NCBI GenBank assembly: GCA_003153555.1
Contig: PLZS01000205.1
Location: forward strand, 1-63,305
Reading direction: 5' to 3'
Length of the DNA stretch: 63,305 bases
From: Candidatus Melainabacteria bacterium
GTDB lineage: Bacteria; Cyanobacteriota; Vampirovibrionia; Obscuribacterales; Obscuribacteraceae
Both the position numbers and the translations under genes were made by a program. Below, one piece after another: positions 54,984-63,305 of this stretch. Under the pieces are notes generated by a model. That model was not told where the DNA came from. It did no database searches and was given only the letters and a program-made list of their open reading frames with translations. Position 1 is the first letter of the stretch; each line of letters begins with the position of its first letter.

Positions 54984-55510
54984 AAGAGCACTTCAACTTT
55001 AAATATACAGTGTTGACTATCCATCTAGTTGAGGATCCAGTCAATCTGGCAATGGGGGTAAATACGAGTACCTGTGCCTCTTTCGTCACCGGCCGCTTTT
55101 GCTAAAGATTTGGCATACCACAGGTGGTGCTTGAGTAAAAGAGTTGCATTTGCGGAGTTTTGACCTGCAGTTAACATGACGGTATGCACATGCTGTGAAA
55201 GGCAGGGTGGGTATGGCTTTTGAACCAATGCTTGCGCCTGTTTTGTGTAAGAGAATTGCAAACAAAATGCAAATATTTTTCGCGTAAATTCTGTTGTGCA
55301 AGCTGAAAGTTCGTGTTTTTGACATCCGTAAGTCCTTGTTGGTTGGGGCTTTCGGGGCGCGGCCGTTTTTCTTTGGTTTCTTCATGAAACGTAGCGCACA
55401 ACATTTTGTTTAGCATTACAAAAGTCAATTTCTTGAACGGATTAACTGGACCCAAAAAATGAGGATGTTAAGATGCAGTTCGTTGTTAGCGAGTCATCAT
55501 AGGTGGTGTC
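54984..55510. other. Probable coding debris
   Basis: No intact gene. On the minus strand a lysine-rich start (MKKPKKNGRAPKAPT, 55385) and, in a shifted frame, a stretch ending in LAKAAGDERGTGTRIY (55025-55261) read as fragments of one decayed gene. Support is weak. Confidence 0.3.
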
Positions 55511-55633
55511 ATGATAGTTTTGTTAGGTGCAGTTGTCGTTTTCGGGTACATTACGGTTTTAATTCTGAGAGAGCCACCTGGCATGGATGTAGGAGATCGG
55601 TACAGCACTGGAAGCGGTGTTGGTCATCAATAG
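55511..55633 (+). CDS. Small single-pass membrane protein, 40 aa
   Basis: A clear AGGTGG four bases before ATG starts a 40-residue protein: one hydrophobic helix (IVLLGAVVVFGYITVLIL) then a polar, Gly/Asp-rich tail (DVGDRYSTGSGVGHQ). No known small-protein family recalled. It stands alone between decayed genes, and its tail is probably exposed on one side of the membrane. Confidence 0.55.
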   Translation: MIVLLGAVVVFGYITVLILREPPGMDVGDRYSTGSGVGHQ

Positions 55634-55670
55634 AATGAATATAAATCACGGAAGAACGGCCGCTTTGTTT

Positions 55671-56330
55671 TCATCGTCTAGGAAAGCTTCTATTTTCGGG
55701 ACAGCGGTGCTGGCTGCCTCCTCTCCAGACTTTTCGGCTGCCTCGATCTGCGCCGTGTTTTTGGTCATATAAGGTATTCTTGGATTCTAGGAATAATGAC
55801 AATGTCAAAATTATTGACTCTGTTTTATCCACGTCAGAGAGCATGACGTCGTCCTCGACGGCGTCGGTAACGCCGACAGGCTTTACCTCGGCCAGTGTGG
55901 ATGTCAATTTTTCAAGCGGTTTCCGCAGTAATTTAGGCACCATATTTGGAACCATTGCGCTCTGGATCGTTCCGCCGTGATACATTTTTCGATCTCATCG
56001 AGCGAAACGCCAGCGCAGTAAAGTGCTCCTATCGTTGCGCCTGAGCTGGTTCCGGCGATATAGTCTATCGGGATTTGATTCTGCTCTAGAACTTTGATTA
56101 CGCCGATGTGTGTGATGCATGTGCAGCCGCCACCTCCAAGAGCGAGAGTAATTCGAGGTCTGGTAAGCGAAACTTTCTTGGTTTCTGCGTTTTCGATCTT
56201 GTTTGCAGTTTTGGGATTTAACTTTGCAGTATCTGAATTCTCGCCGGATTATCCTAGTCCTGTTTTAGCTTCAGCTTGCCTGGTTGTCAGGAATTGCTGG
56301 CTTCGTTTTGTTCTCAATCACCGTCCCCAT
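55671..56330 (-). pseudogene. Patatin-like phospholipase remnant
   Basis: Starts at ATG 56330 (MGTVIENKTKPAIPDNQAS), meets a stop, and continues in another frame after a TAA (SGENSDTAKLNPKTANKIEN) into an intact patatin N-terminus: ITLALGGGG, THIGVIKVLE and nucleophile GTSSGA. The frame then breaks at a run of five A (near 56000) and resumes with MYHGGTIQSAMVPNMVPKLL before degenerating. At least three lesions and no C-terminal half: a clear pseudogene. An intact relative lies at 1-298. Confidence 0.8.
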
Positions 56331-56754
56331 TTGTGTTGAGTCGGTCGTAACAGTGGCTTTGACCTCGACTCCGTTGCCGCTTTCGGACGGTTACGTGCGA
56401 CCCGCGCCGCTCACATTCCTGTCTTCTTGGGCCAACGCGGACTGACCGCTAGTAACAGGATTGTTAAGGACGACAGATAGGACTTAGTCATCGCACTCAC
56501 ATTTAAAATATGCGATTTTGACCCGTCCCTTGAACTGGAAGTTCCCCATAGAAGGCACTGTTAGCAACCTCAATCAGCGTTCGGAAAGATGATCAAATAA
56601 TGATTATCGTAAACTCGTTCAGCTTTATCGGTCTTCAGTGGTGTCCCTTCGGCGATTAGGAGGGCATAATATATATAAGCCGGGTAACTTGCTGCATAGG
56701 CTATCCTCGGATAAGACCGTAAGGTCAATTCACAATAGGAAAAATCAGTGACAT
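56331..56754. other. Intergenic, no gene seen
   Basis: Upstream of the S1-like gene. A small hairpin GACC-GTAA-GGTC lies at 56715-56726, preceded by TATCCTCGG, a string also found near 39030. No coding frame credited. Confidence 0.35.
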
Positions 56755-57072
56755 ATGGTTAATCAAGATTATCGAGCTGGCGAATACTTAAATTGCACTG
56801 TCGAAGCCGAAGAGCCCGGCGGTTACAGTGTCACTGTATCTGGTGACGATCGACGCGGATTCTTGCCGACAAGCGTTTCCTGTAGATTGGGCGAAACAAT
56901 CAAAGCTCAGTTCATTTGCATGAAAGGCGAGCGCATTCTTGTTTCTGCCAAATTCAATGATCAAATGAAACGCAGTGAACGCAGAGCTAAATCATCTGCA
57001 GAATTCGCAAAACGTGCCGGTCGCATCGAGCAGGAAGCAAAAGCGGGCGACAGCGTTCCAGCATCAGACTAG
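56755..57072 (+). CDS. Single S1-like domain protein, 105 aa
   Basis: The first ~65 residues follow the S1/OB pattern (GEYLNCTVEAEEPGGYSVTV, GFLPTSV, GETIKAQFICMKGERILVSA), like one repeat of the protein at 1223-2509. The tail is a charged helix (QMKRSERRAKSSAEFAKR). A small RNA-binding or regulatory protein is inferred. Ribosome site weak (AGGA at 15 bases). Confidence 0.6.
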   Translation: MVNQDYRAGEYLNCTVEAEEPGGYSVTVSGDDRRGFLPTSVSCRLGETIKAQFICMKGERILVSAKFNDQMKRSERRAKSSAEFAKRAGRIEQEAKAGDSVPASD

Positions 57073-57295
57073 GTTTGGTCCAGGCAGCAGCGTTGAGGAC
57101 TCGATCGACTTACCTGCAGAGCGTGATCGCGCCTGCCTGCAGTGGCGGAGTCGAGAGCTCGCTTGCAGCCGCGGTCGGGCAGCTTGCTGGATAGGTCCTG
57201 AGATAAACTGTTTGCGGTCAAGGTGGATCGAGTCCTCTGTGTGCAGGGGCTAGGCTTTCTTACCTTCGTGACGCTCGCCACTTTGATAGTTTTGG

Positions 57296-60200
57296 TCAGC
57301 GACCACCGCTATCGTCTGATCTTATTTGTTCTGTTGCCAGTAAGTAATCATCATTGTCCTGGTACCCACTTCTTTTCACCCAGTTGAAGTCGGTTCGAGA
57401 TTCATCTCTAAGACCATTGAGCAGGTGGTCGTATGCTGACCAAGTTCGAACGTCAGTCCTTTCTCGCTCGTTGTGGGCAATTGAATTTAACTGAGCAAGC
57501 GTGAGTTCGCGTTTTAGGAATTTGATCACGGCGTAAGGCCATTGAGATGCCTTGAGGTGCGTTTCAGCTTGGCTAAGAACAGCATTGGCACCATCTAAGT
57601 CTTGGAGCTGCCTTTTAGCGAGCCAAGACAGAAGAACTGTAGGTCCCGAAAGTGAGTTGTTCCAACCGTTTATATCGATGAATTGCTGGGCATCGGTTGC
57701 TGCCAAGGCGCCTTCATTTGCAAGTAAATGCGCAAGTGCGCGCTCTCGCAACGCAAAGAGGCTTGTGTTGTCGTTTTCAGCAACACAGGCATCGTAGTCT
57801 TTGATTGCTTTGTCATAGCGGCCCTGATGCAAGTAAGCTCGCGCACGTGTCAATAGTGCTGCTTTGTCGTCTGGTTTCAGTTTTAAAATGTTGTCAGCGT
57901 CAATAAGAGCATAATCAAAACGCTTCTGTTTTAATTCGATCGCTGCTCTAACGTTCATCGCTGGACGATACTGTGAATTAAGTAGCAAAGCCTTGTTCGC
58001 AGCAGCTAACGCGGCAGGGTAATTTTCTAAGTTGAAGTAGGCGTATGCAAGATCGCCCAATTCTTCCGGCGTCTTCGGCGATCTTCCAACCGCAGTGATG
58101 AGCCGATCGCAAGCGGCGCTTTGATTATGACGAGCGATCTTGTAATTGGGGTTTAACTCCAGAGCGGTGGAAAGATCAGTGATGGCTTCTTTGAATTTTG
58201 CATTTTCAAATTGCGTAAAACCGCGGTCATTGTAGAACTCGTAACGACCTGGAGCCACGTCAATAGCAGAGGAGAAATCGTTAAGGGCCTCGGTCGATCG
58301 GCCTAAGCGCTTGTAGGTAGTGGCGCGCATGTAATACGCATTAGCATCGCGCGGATTGTTTTTGATTGATCGACTGTAAGCCTCGACGGCTTCATTCAGC
58401 ATGTTTTGTGCCAGATAAGCGTTTGCAATATCCTCGAAAGCACCTGGATGCTTCGGGTTGATTTCTACTACCTTTTTCAAATCTATAAGCGCTGGGTCAA
58501 ACTTGTGCAGCTTGGAATAGCTCAATCCGCGACCAAAATAAGCGTCGATGTTGTTAGGATCATTCTTCAAGAGTTCATCGTAATCTGCGATTGCCTTCAT
58601 ATAGTCGCCTAGATAGTAATACGCCGCCGCCCGATCCAATCTGGCGCTGGCAAAATTTTTGTCTAGATTCAATGCAGACGTGTAGTCGGCTACGGCACTT
58701 GCATACTCTTGCAAGCGCAAATTAGCTCTGGCTCTATCGTGATATAGCTCAGGTTTTTTCTGCTCAGACTTTATCGCTTCGTTGAAATAATTTACGGCTC
58801 GGTCGTAGTTCCCTTCGTTGTAGGCCTCTTCTCCGGCCTTTTGAGAGGGGCTCATGGTGAAGCCAACAAGTGATTTGCCCATCATGACGATTAGGGTGGA
58901 TACGGATAAAACTAGTGGTATCACCAGTGATGCCACGATGACAAGTCGCCATCTTGACCTGAGCCAATCCACAATACCAGGAAGCGCTCCACGACTCTGG
59001 CTTGCCCGTAATGACTTAGAGGCAACGGGTCCGCCAGCAGGCGAATCATGGAGCAAATTGGCAAACCTGGCTGCGCGTCCAGGATCGGTTTGTTTCTTGT
59101 TTTTTTGCTCTTTGGGCGGATTGAAATCTCTTGGCTTCGTTTCTCGTTCTGGAGTGCGTTCAGTTTCCTCAGGCTTTGGTGGAACTTTGGCGGGGAGCTG
59201 TATTCTATTCAAAGCTTCAATTTCTTTTTCTTTCGCTTCTCTACGTTCTTTGCCTGCTGCTGTCTCAAACGGTTTCGATACTGGCGTCACACCAGGTACA
59301 GACTTGCCGAATTCTTTGCTGATTCTTTGATTGGGCTCCGGTGCGGGAGCGGAATGAGGTAGGACCATTCCGGTTTCTTCTGCTAAATCACTGTAGGTAG
59401 TGCGCGAGCTTGTTGCTCTAATCGGAAATAGTTGAGGATTTGGTGGCGTATTTGGTGGCGCAGTTGGCGCGTCAGGCGTAGGTTGGTCTAAATTCGACCC
59501 TGCTCTTGGGAGACTTCCTAGTGGAATCTGTGGTCCAGTTATCTCTACTGTGGGTAAAGACTTCGCATCTGTCGGTGTGGTCGCTGGTGTAAAGGGACCA
59601 GGTTGCTGGCCGAGAAGATCGCCTGATGGAATAGTGCCAGAATTTGCTGCGCCAAGCGGATTGGTTGCTGGGAGCGGTGCCGAGTTTGGTGCGCCAAGCG
59701 GATTGGCTGCTGGGAGCGGTGCCGAGTTTGGTGCGCCAAGCGGATTGGTTGCTGGCAACCGTCCCGCATTTAACGCTCCTGATGGAATAGTGCCAGAATT
59801 TGCTGGTCCGAGAGGATTGACGGCTGGAATCGGACCTGATCTTGGTACGAGAGGTTTGACGGCTGGAAGCGAACCTGATTTTGCTGGTCCGAGAGGATTG
59901 ACGGATGGAAGCGGGCCTGAGGCAGGTGGTCCGGGAGGATTGGCGGCGGGAAGCGGGCCTGAGGGTGGTCCGAGAGGATTGGCGGATGGAACCGGAGCAG
60001 AATTTGGAGGTCCGAGAGGGTTGGCTGGTGGAGCCGGACTCGACGTTGGTGGACCGGCAGGGTTGGTTGATGGCGCTGCGACTGGATTGGGTTGTTGTGC
60101 GCCCTGAGCGGTCAGATTTGAAGGGTCCGAACTTTTTATCGGTGTTTCGCGAAGTGCGGCGGGGATCACGTGCTGCCCGGTCGGCGGATTGGACGGCAGA

Positions 60201-61699
60201 GATGACGCCAAAGCGGCAGACAATGGCGAAACGGGATGACCCGGTGGTATTGCAGATGAAACGGCGGCCGGGTTTGGAGCAGGCATTGCTGTCAGCGCGG
60301 ACATTGACGATCGCGGGTCTGCTTGCCGGGGTTGAAAGTTGTGTCCTGTAAGAAGAGGTTGTGAAGAGGGTCTCGGCGGTGGTGCCTTCTCGTCGAATTC
60401 TCGAGTGTCTGTGTCTTGTGACGGATCGCCGTCAGGTCTTGATGGTGGTATCGGGGATGGTATTGTATTTGCGCCTGTTGGTTGTCGCAAATCGCTAGCC
60501 CGTTTAGGCAGCGGCGGTAGCGCCTGCAATCCCGTATGCGCTTTCTGTTGATCCTCATCGCTGGCCGGCTCCAGATCCTTTGGCTGGCTGGTGGCACGTC
60601 CACCGAACATCGGAGGGAGAGAGACTTGGCTATTGCTTGGGTGTGTGCCAACTGTTTTTTGCGGTTCTGCTCCCTGCAAATTTTGCGGCGCATTTGGAAC
60701 CCGGTTCGGTTGTTCTACCGTGGTCGAGCTGGATGACCGAAATGTTCTTTCGGTATTTTTGTCAGGCTGCTCTTCTTCGGATGATTGTGGCGGCTGGGCT
60801 GCACTCATTCCTTGTTGCGTTGCTATGAGCCTTCGAATCTGTAAGCCATCGCGAGGCTCAACCGGAATCGGTTTAGTTACTTCAAATTGAATTTTTCGTT
60901 CAACTGGCGCAATTCCTTGTGCTGCCGCTGCTGGTGGTGCCAACCCTTCCAGGACAAAATAGTGCTGAGCAGGAGGCGCTGGACGTTGCGGCTGTGCATC
61001 GGCAACGTGATCGCCATTGGCAGTTGTCGGCGACACATTTGACGCAACTTGTGTTGTTTGTGGCACTTCGGGAGGCGGACCCCAGTTAGATGGTGCGGAG
61101 GCTTGAGCCTGTCGCGGTTGCCCTTGTTGCTGTGGCGGCCCGCCCGATCTGGGCGTGGGCTGCCCTGTGAGCGGTGGCGCGGGTTCAGATTGCCGCTGCG
61201 ATGGGCCAGAACTAGGCGGCGGTGCAAGGCCAGGCGTCTGTGGAGCTACTGACCCTGGTGGCAGCGAGGACCTGATCTGTTGCGATGGACCCGCGTGCTG
61301 GTAAGGGTATGCACTTGGTCCTGGGGCTTGAGTCGGAAATGCTTGACCTCCGTTTGATGGAGGAACTGGCAATGGTGGCATCACGTGCGGTTTTGGCGAA
61401 CTTTCCGGACCATGGGTGTAATCCGAAGCCATCTCGGCTAATGCTTCGCTGAGATGTTCAATAAGCTCATCTTTCGTTTTCGGCGCGGGAATTGGAGTCG
61501 TGTAAGAATTGTGCCAGGCCGCATCTGTTACACCAGCAGTGTTCTCGCGTCTTAGGACTACCTCCCCAGTTGAAACAGGATGCTCGGTCGCACCTACATG
61601 ATTGCCACTTTGTACTGGCAATTCCTGCTTTCTGACATCGGAATCAGCCCCCTGTGCTTGTTCTTGCTGATCCGATGTCGCGGAGTCGTCCACCGACAT
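57296..61699 (-). CDS. Very large Pro-rich membrane protein with TPR domain, 1467 aa
   Basis: The cytoplasmic or signal-less N-terminal ~870 residues are disordered, rich in Pro, Ala, Ser and Gln, with tandem repeats (NPLGAPNSAPLPA units near 645-690). One membrane helix lies near 915-940 (RLVIVASLVIPLVLSVSTLI). Then at least ten TPRs (AGEEAYNEGNYDRAVNYFNE, ASAVADYTSALNLDKN ... DKAIKDYDACVAEN). The layout resembles anchored scaffold proteins. Start ATG follows AGGGTGAAGGT. Function unknown; it faces the M48 protease gene divergently. Confidence 0.8.
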   Translation of the reverse strand: MSVDDSATSDQQEQAQGADSDVRKQELPVQSGNHVGATEHPVSTGEVVLRRENTAGVTDAAWHNSYTTPIPAPKTKDELIEHLSEALAEMASDYTHGPESSPKPHVMPPLPVPPSNGGQAFPTQAPGPSAYPYQHAGPSQQIRSSLPPGSVAPQTPGLAPPPSSGPSQRQSEPAPPLTGQPTPRSGGPPQQQGQPRQAQASAPSNWGPPPEVPQTTQVASNVSPTTANGDHVADAQPQRPAPPAQHYFVLEGLAPPAAAAQGIAPVERKIQFEVTKPIPVEPRDGLQIRRLIATQQGMSAAQPPQSSEEEQPDKNTERTFRSSSSTTVEQPNRVPNAPQNLQGAEPQKTVGTHPSNSQVSLPPMFGGRATSQPKDLEPASDEDQQKAHTGLQALPPLPKRASDLRQPTGANTIPSPIPPSRPDGDPSQDTDTREFDEKAPPPRPSSQPLLTGHNFQPRQADPRSSMSALTAMPAPNPAAVSSAIPPGHPVSPLSAALASSLPSNPPTGQHVIPAALRETPIKSSDPSNLTAQGAQQPNPVAAPSTNPAGPPTSSPAPPANPLGPPNSAPVPSANPLGPPSGPLPAANPPGPPASGPLPSVNPLGPAKSGSLPAVKPLVPRSGPIPAVNPLGPANSGTIPSGALNAGRLPATNPLGAPNSAPLPAANPLGAPNSAPLPATNPLGAANSGTIPSGDLLGQQPGPFTPATTPTDAKSLPTVEITGPQIPLGSLPRAGSNLDQPTPDAPTAPPNTPPNPQLFPIRATSSRTTYSDLAEETGMVLPHSAPAPEPNQRISKEFGKSVPGVTPVSKPFETAAGKERREAKEKEIEALNRIQLPAKVPPKPEETERTPERETKPRDFNPPKEQKNKKQTDPGRAARFANLLHDSPAGGPVASKSLRASQSRGALPGIVDWLRSRWRLVIVASLVIPLVLSVSTLIVMMGKSLVGFTMSPSQKAGEEAYNEGNYDRAVNYFNEAIKSEQKKPELYHDRARANLRLQEYASAVADYTSALNLDKNFASARLDRAAAYYYLGDYMKAIADYDELLKNDPNNIDAYFGRGLSYSKLHKFDPALIDLKKVVEINPKHPGAFEDIANAYLAQNMLNEAVEAYSRSIKNNPRDANAYYMRATTYKRLGRSTEALNDFSSAIDVAPGRYEFYNDRGFTQFENAKFKEAITDLSTALELNPNYKIARHNQSAACDRLITAVGRSPKTPEELGDLAYAYFNLENYPAALAAANKALLLNSQYRPAMNVRAAIELKQKRFDYALIDADNILKLKPDDKAALLTRARAYLHQGRYDKAIKDYDACVAENDNTSLFALRERALAHLLANEGALAATDAQQFIDINGWNNSLSGPTVLLSWLAKRQLQDLDGANAVLSQAETHLKASQWPYAVIKFLKRELTLAQLNSIAHNERERTDVRTWSAYDHLLNGLRDESRTDFNWVKRSGYQDNDDYLLATEQIRSDDSGGR
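59649..59774 (-). repeat. 42-bp coding repeat, three units
   Basis: Three near-identical 42-base units (starts at 59649, 59691, 59733) code 14-residue Pro/Asn/Ala repeats in the 1467-aa protein. Weaker relatives extend to about 60060. Confidence 0.85.
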
Positions 61700-62268
61700 A
61701 CCTTCACCCTAAGACATCAATATCTTGCCTTATACCCACTAATAGCTACCATTCTCGGGCATTTTGACCACGCCGCAACAACTTTCTTTTCGAGTCGAAC
61801 CCTGCAATATATTCGTTACGGGATCCAACATCTATTATCGCCCACTGTTAAGTCAGCTGCGCTATCAACTATCATTGGCTCCAGGGCTGCTTGTCATCCA
61901 CTTCTCAAGTGATAGCGTGGCTTGTCAATTTGTGCCTATTTGGTCAGGGGCGGGCTCTACAGGCGATCCTGAGTGCTTTTGGACGCGGTCGCATATCTGA
62001 GTGCAGCTAACTATTCAAGATTTCTTTATGGATCTTGAGAGTGTCAGAGCAGTAGGTTCTGTTTGCTCTTTCTCCCTATTTTCTTTCTTCGGAACCAATT
62101 ACCTCTTTCCACCTCAAGCTCAGACGCTTCAGTCAATCCCCGCTTACTTTCGAGTTTGACTTGAGAGCTGGAGTTTTGTTGCGCACTGCATTTGGTGGCT
62201 TGGTTTTGCTTCCGTTCCTGTCACAAATCTGACTCAAACGCATTTGAGTTAACTCCTGGAGTTCAATT
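61700..62268. other. Divergent intergenic region
   Basis: No gene seen. An ACTCAAA / TTTGAGT inverted repeat (62232-62249) lies just upstream of the M48 protease start and could be an operator or leader hairpin. Confidence 0.4.
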
Positions 62269-63305
62269 ATGAGACACACAGTTCTCAGTATCGATGATCA
62301 GAAACCTGCGGCTATTCGTCGGCGCATGATCGAAGCTTGGCTGAAGACGTTGATTGGTTACCTTGGAATGGGCGCGCTCATTCTCGGTGCCTTCAAACTT
62401 TTCGGCTCCACCTATCATTTCCAGCTCGGCTTCGGCTTGCTCTGGATTTTCCTGCCTGTGGTCATGTGGTGGTTCAGCGCCAAGGTGGCGTTGATGATGA
62501 CCAAGTCGGTTCCCGCCGACCCCACGAATCCCGAACACAAGCGCCTGATCGACATCGTTCATCGCGTTTGGCTGAAGAGCGGCTTGAAGTTCGAGCCCCC
62601 TGTCTTCGTCTCGGACAACCCGTTGCCCAACGCCTTCGCCACCGGTCCCATCCATCGCAAGGCTGTCGTCGCTGCCACCAAGGGACTTTTCCTGATTGGT
62701 CTAACCGATGACGAAATCGAAGCCGTCTTCGCCCACGAGTTGGGCCACGTCAAAAACTACGATGTCGGTATCAACTCCATGTTGGCAATGATGTCCTCGA
62801 TCTTCTTCCTGATTACCGACGCCGGTGTGCGCCTAGTGCTCGGCTCGCTGCGGATCTTCCGCAAAACGTTCGGTATCAAGGAGAACACGAACAAGGACCG
62901 TGGCGTCTTCATCACGCTGTCCGGAATCCTCATGAATGTGGCGATGTACGTCGTGTTCTGGTTCACCGGTCAGCTGACGAAGATCATCCAAATGTTCGTT
63001 GTTCGTTCGCGCGAATCTGGTGCTGACGCAACCGGCGCCTGGATCACTCAGAACCCCTGCGCCCTGGCAACCGCTCTCGAGAAGCTCGTCGCCTACGTCG
63101 AGAAGAACCGTCCGAAGGGTCAGGAGAAGGAGCTGCTCCGCGCACTCCGCCCGATCATGACGATCGACCCGTTGTACGATGCAGTCAATGCGGATCCGAA
63201 GCCCACTTCGCTCTGGCAGAAGCTGCAACATTTCTGGAAATGGCTGATGCTGTCGCACCCGACCGTTCCCGATCGCGTGTATCAGCTCGAGCGCATGAAC
63301 GGCGG
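62269..63305 (+). CDS. HtpX-like M48 membrane metalloprotease, N-terminal part
   Basis: Zinc protease of the M48B/HtpX group, open to the window edge (345 codons). Two membrane helices (about 25-45 and 50-72) precede the site FAHELGHVKNYD (HExxH near residue 162), followed by two more helices and the third-ligand region SRESGADATGAW (Glu). The family degrades misfolded membrane proteins. ATG 62269 has GGAG seven bases upstream. The C-terminus is missing. Strongly biased codons, as at 1-5850. Confidence 0.9.
   Translation, partial: MRHTVLSIDDQKPAAIRRRMIEAWLKTLIGYLGMGALILGAFKLFGSTYHFQLGFGLLWIFLPVVMWWFSAKVALMMTKSVPADPTNPEHKRLIDIVHRVWLKSGLKFEPPVFVSDNPLPNAFATGPIHRKAVVAATKGLFLIGLTDDEIEAVFAHELGHVKNYDVGINSMLAMMSSIFFLITDAGVRLVLGSLRIFRKTFGIKENTNKDRGVFITLSGILMNVAMYVVFWFTGQLTKIIQMFVVRSRESGADATGAWITQNPCALATALEKLVAYVEKNRPKGQEKELLRALRPIMTIDPLYDAVNADPKPTSLWQKLQHFWKWLMLSHPTVPDRVYQLERMNG

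Noticed and set aside
59550..60351. Gly/Pro-rich plus-strand frames (185 and 148 aa)
   Set aside because: Antisense of the Pro-rich repeats of the 1467-aa protein.

Overview
The window looks like chromosomal DNA of a diderm (LPS-type) heterotrophic bacterium. It has a heptose-phosphate adenylyltransferase, UDP-GlcNAc 2-epimerase, acyl-CoA dehydrogenase, methylmalonyl-CoA epimerase, xylose catabolism genes, and many TPR, Pro-rich and small secreted proteins of unknown role. The mixture (large TPR fusions, MshEN-repeat proteins, sedolisin, S1-repeat protein) reminds me of Candidatus Melainabacteria/Obscuribacterales, non-photosynthetic relatives of cyanobacteria. That is a guess from gene content; no rRNA or ribosomal marker is present to test it. 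No tRNA, rRNA, CRISPR array, transposase or integrase was recognised.

Layout. 1-6853 is a minus-strand block of strongly codon-biased genes: the start of a patatin phospholipase, a four-S1-domain RNA-binding protein, a tandemly duplicated 121-aa gene, a small membrane protein, a stand-alone MshEN-like protein, a 359-aa unknown and a PD-(D/E)XK nuclease with a predicted Fe-S cluster. Four copies of a ~115-nt RNA-like element sit in the leaders of this block (three in a tandem array, one diverged copy upstream of the nuclease). Their stems show compensatory base changes. This is the most interesting object in the window.

7-16 kb: a gene-poor stretch with a degenerate 47-bp tandem repeat, two small genes, then xylB (minus) and xylA (plus) flanking a large sedolisin protease. 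16-34 kb is mostly ordinary metabolism and envelope genes: thrB, MaoC hydratase, a membrane-fused spermidine-synthase-like protein, an esterase, wecB, acyl-CoA dehydrogenase, a degenerate histidine kinase, fumC, a Nudix hydrolase, an SGNH hydrolase and a hexapeptide acetyltransferase. 34.4-36.6 kb holds a dead matrixin-like metalloprotease and an orphan AbiEi-like antitoxin preceded by palindromic sites, one of which recurs 28 kb away.

36.8-48.6 kb: a 664-aa polytopic membrane protein, a UshA-like 5'-nucleotidase whose N-terminus resembles that of the sedolisin, a kinase-fold phosphotransferase, a two-gene coiled-coil operon, an FHA-like protein, a triple-MshEN/TPR protein and a secreted octapeptide-repeat protein. 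48.8-63.3 kb: class I aldolase, methylmalonyl-CoA epimerase with a secreted partner, an AMIN-like/TPR protein with rfaE2, a zone of decaying genes (frameshifted TPR/WG gene, patatin remnant), a single S1-like protein, a 1467-aa Pro-rich/TPR membrane protein, and the start of an HtpX-like M48 protease.
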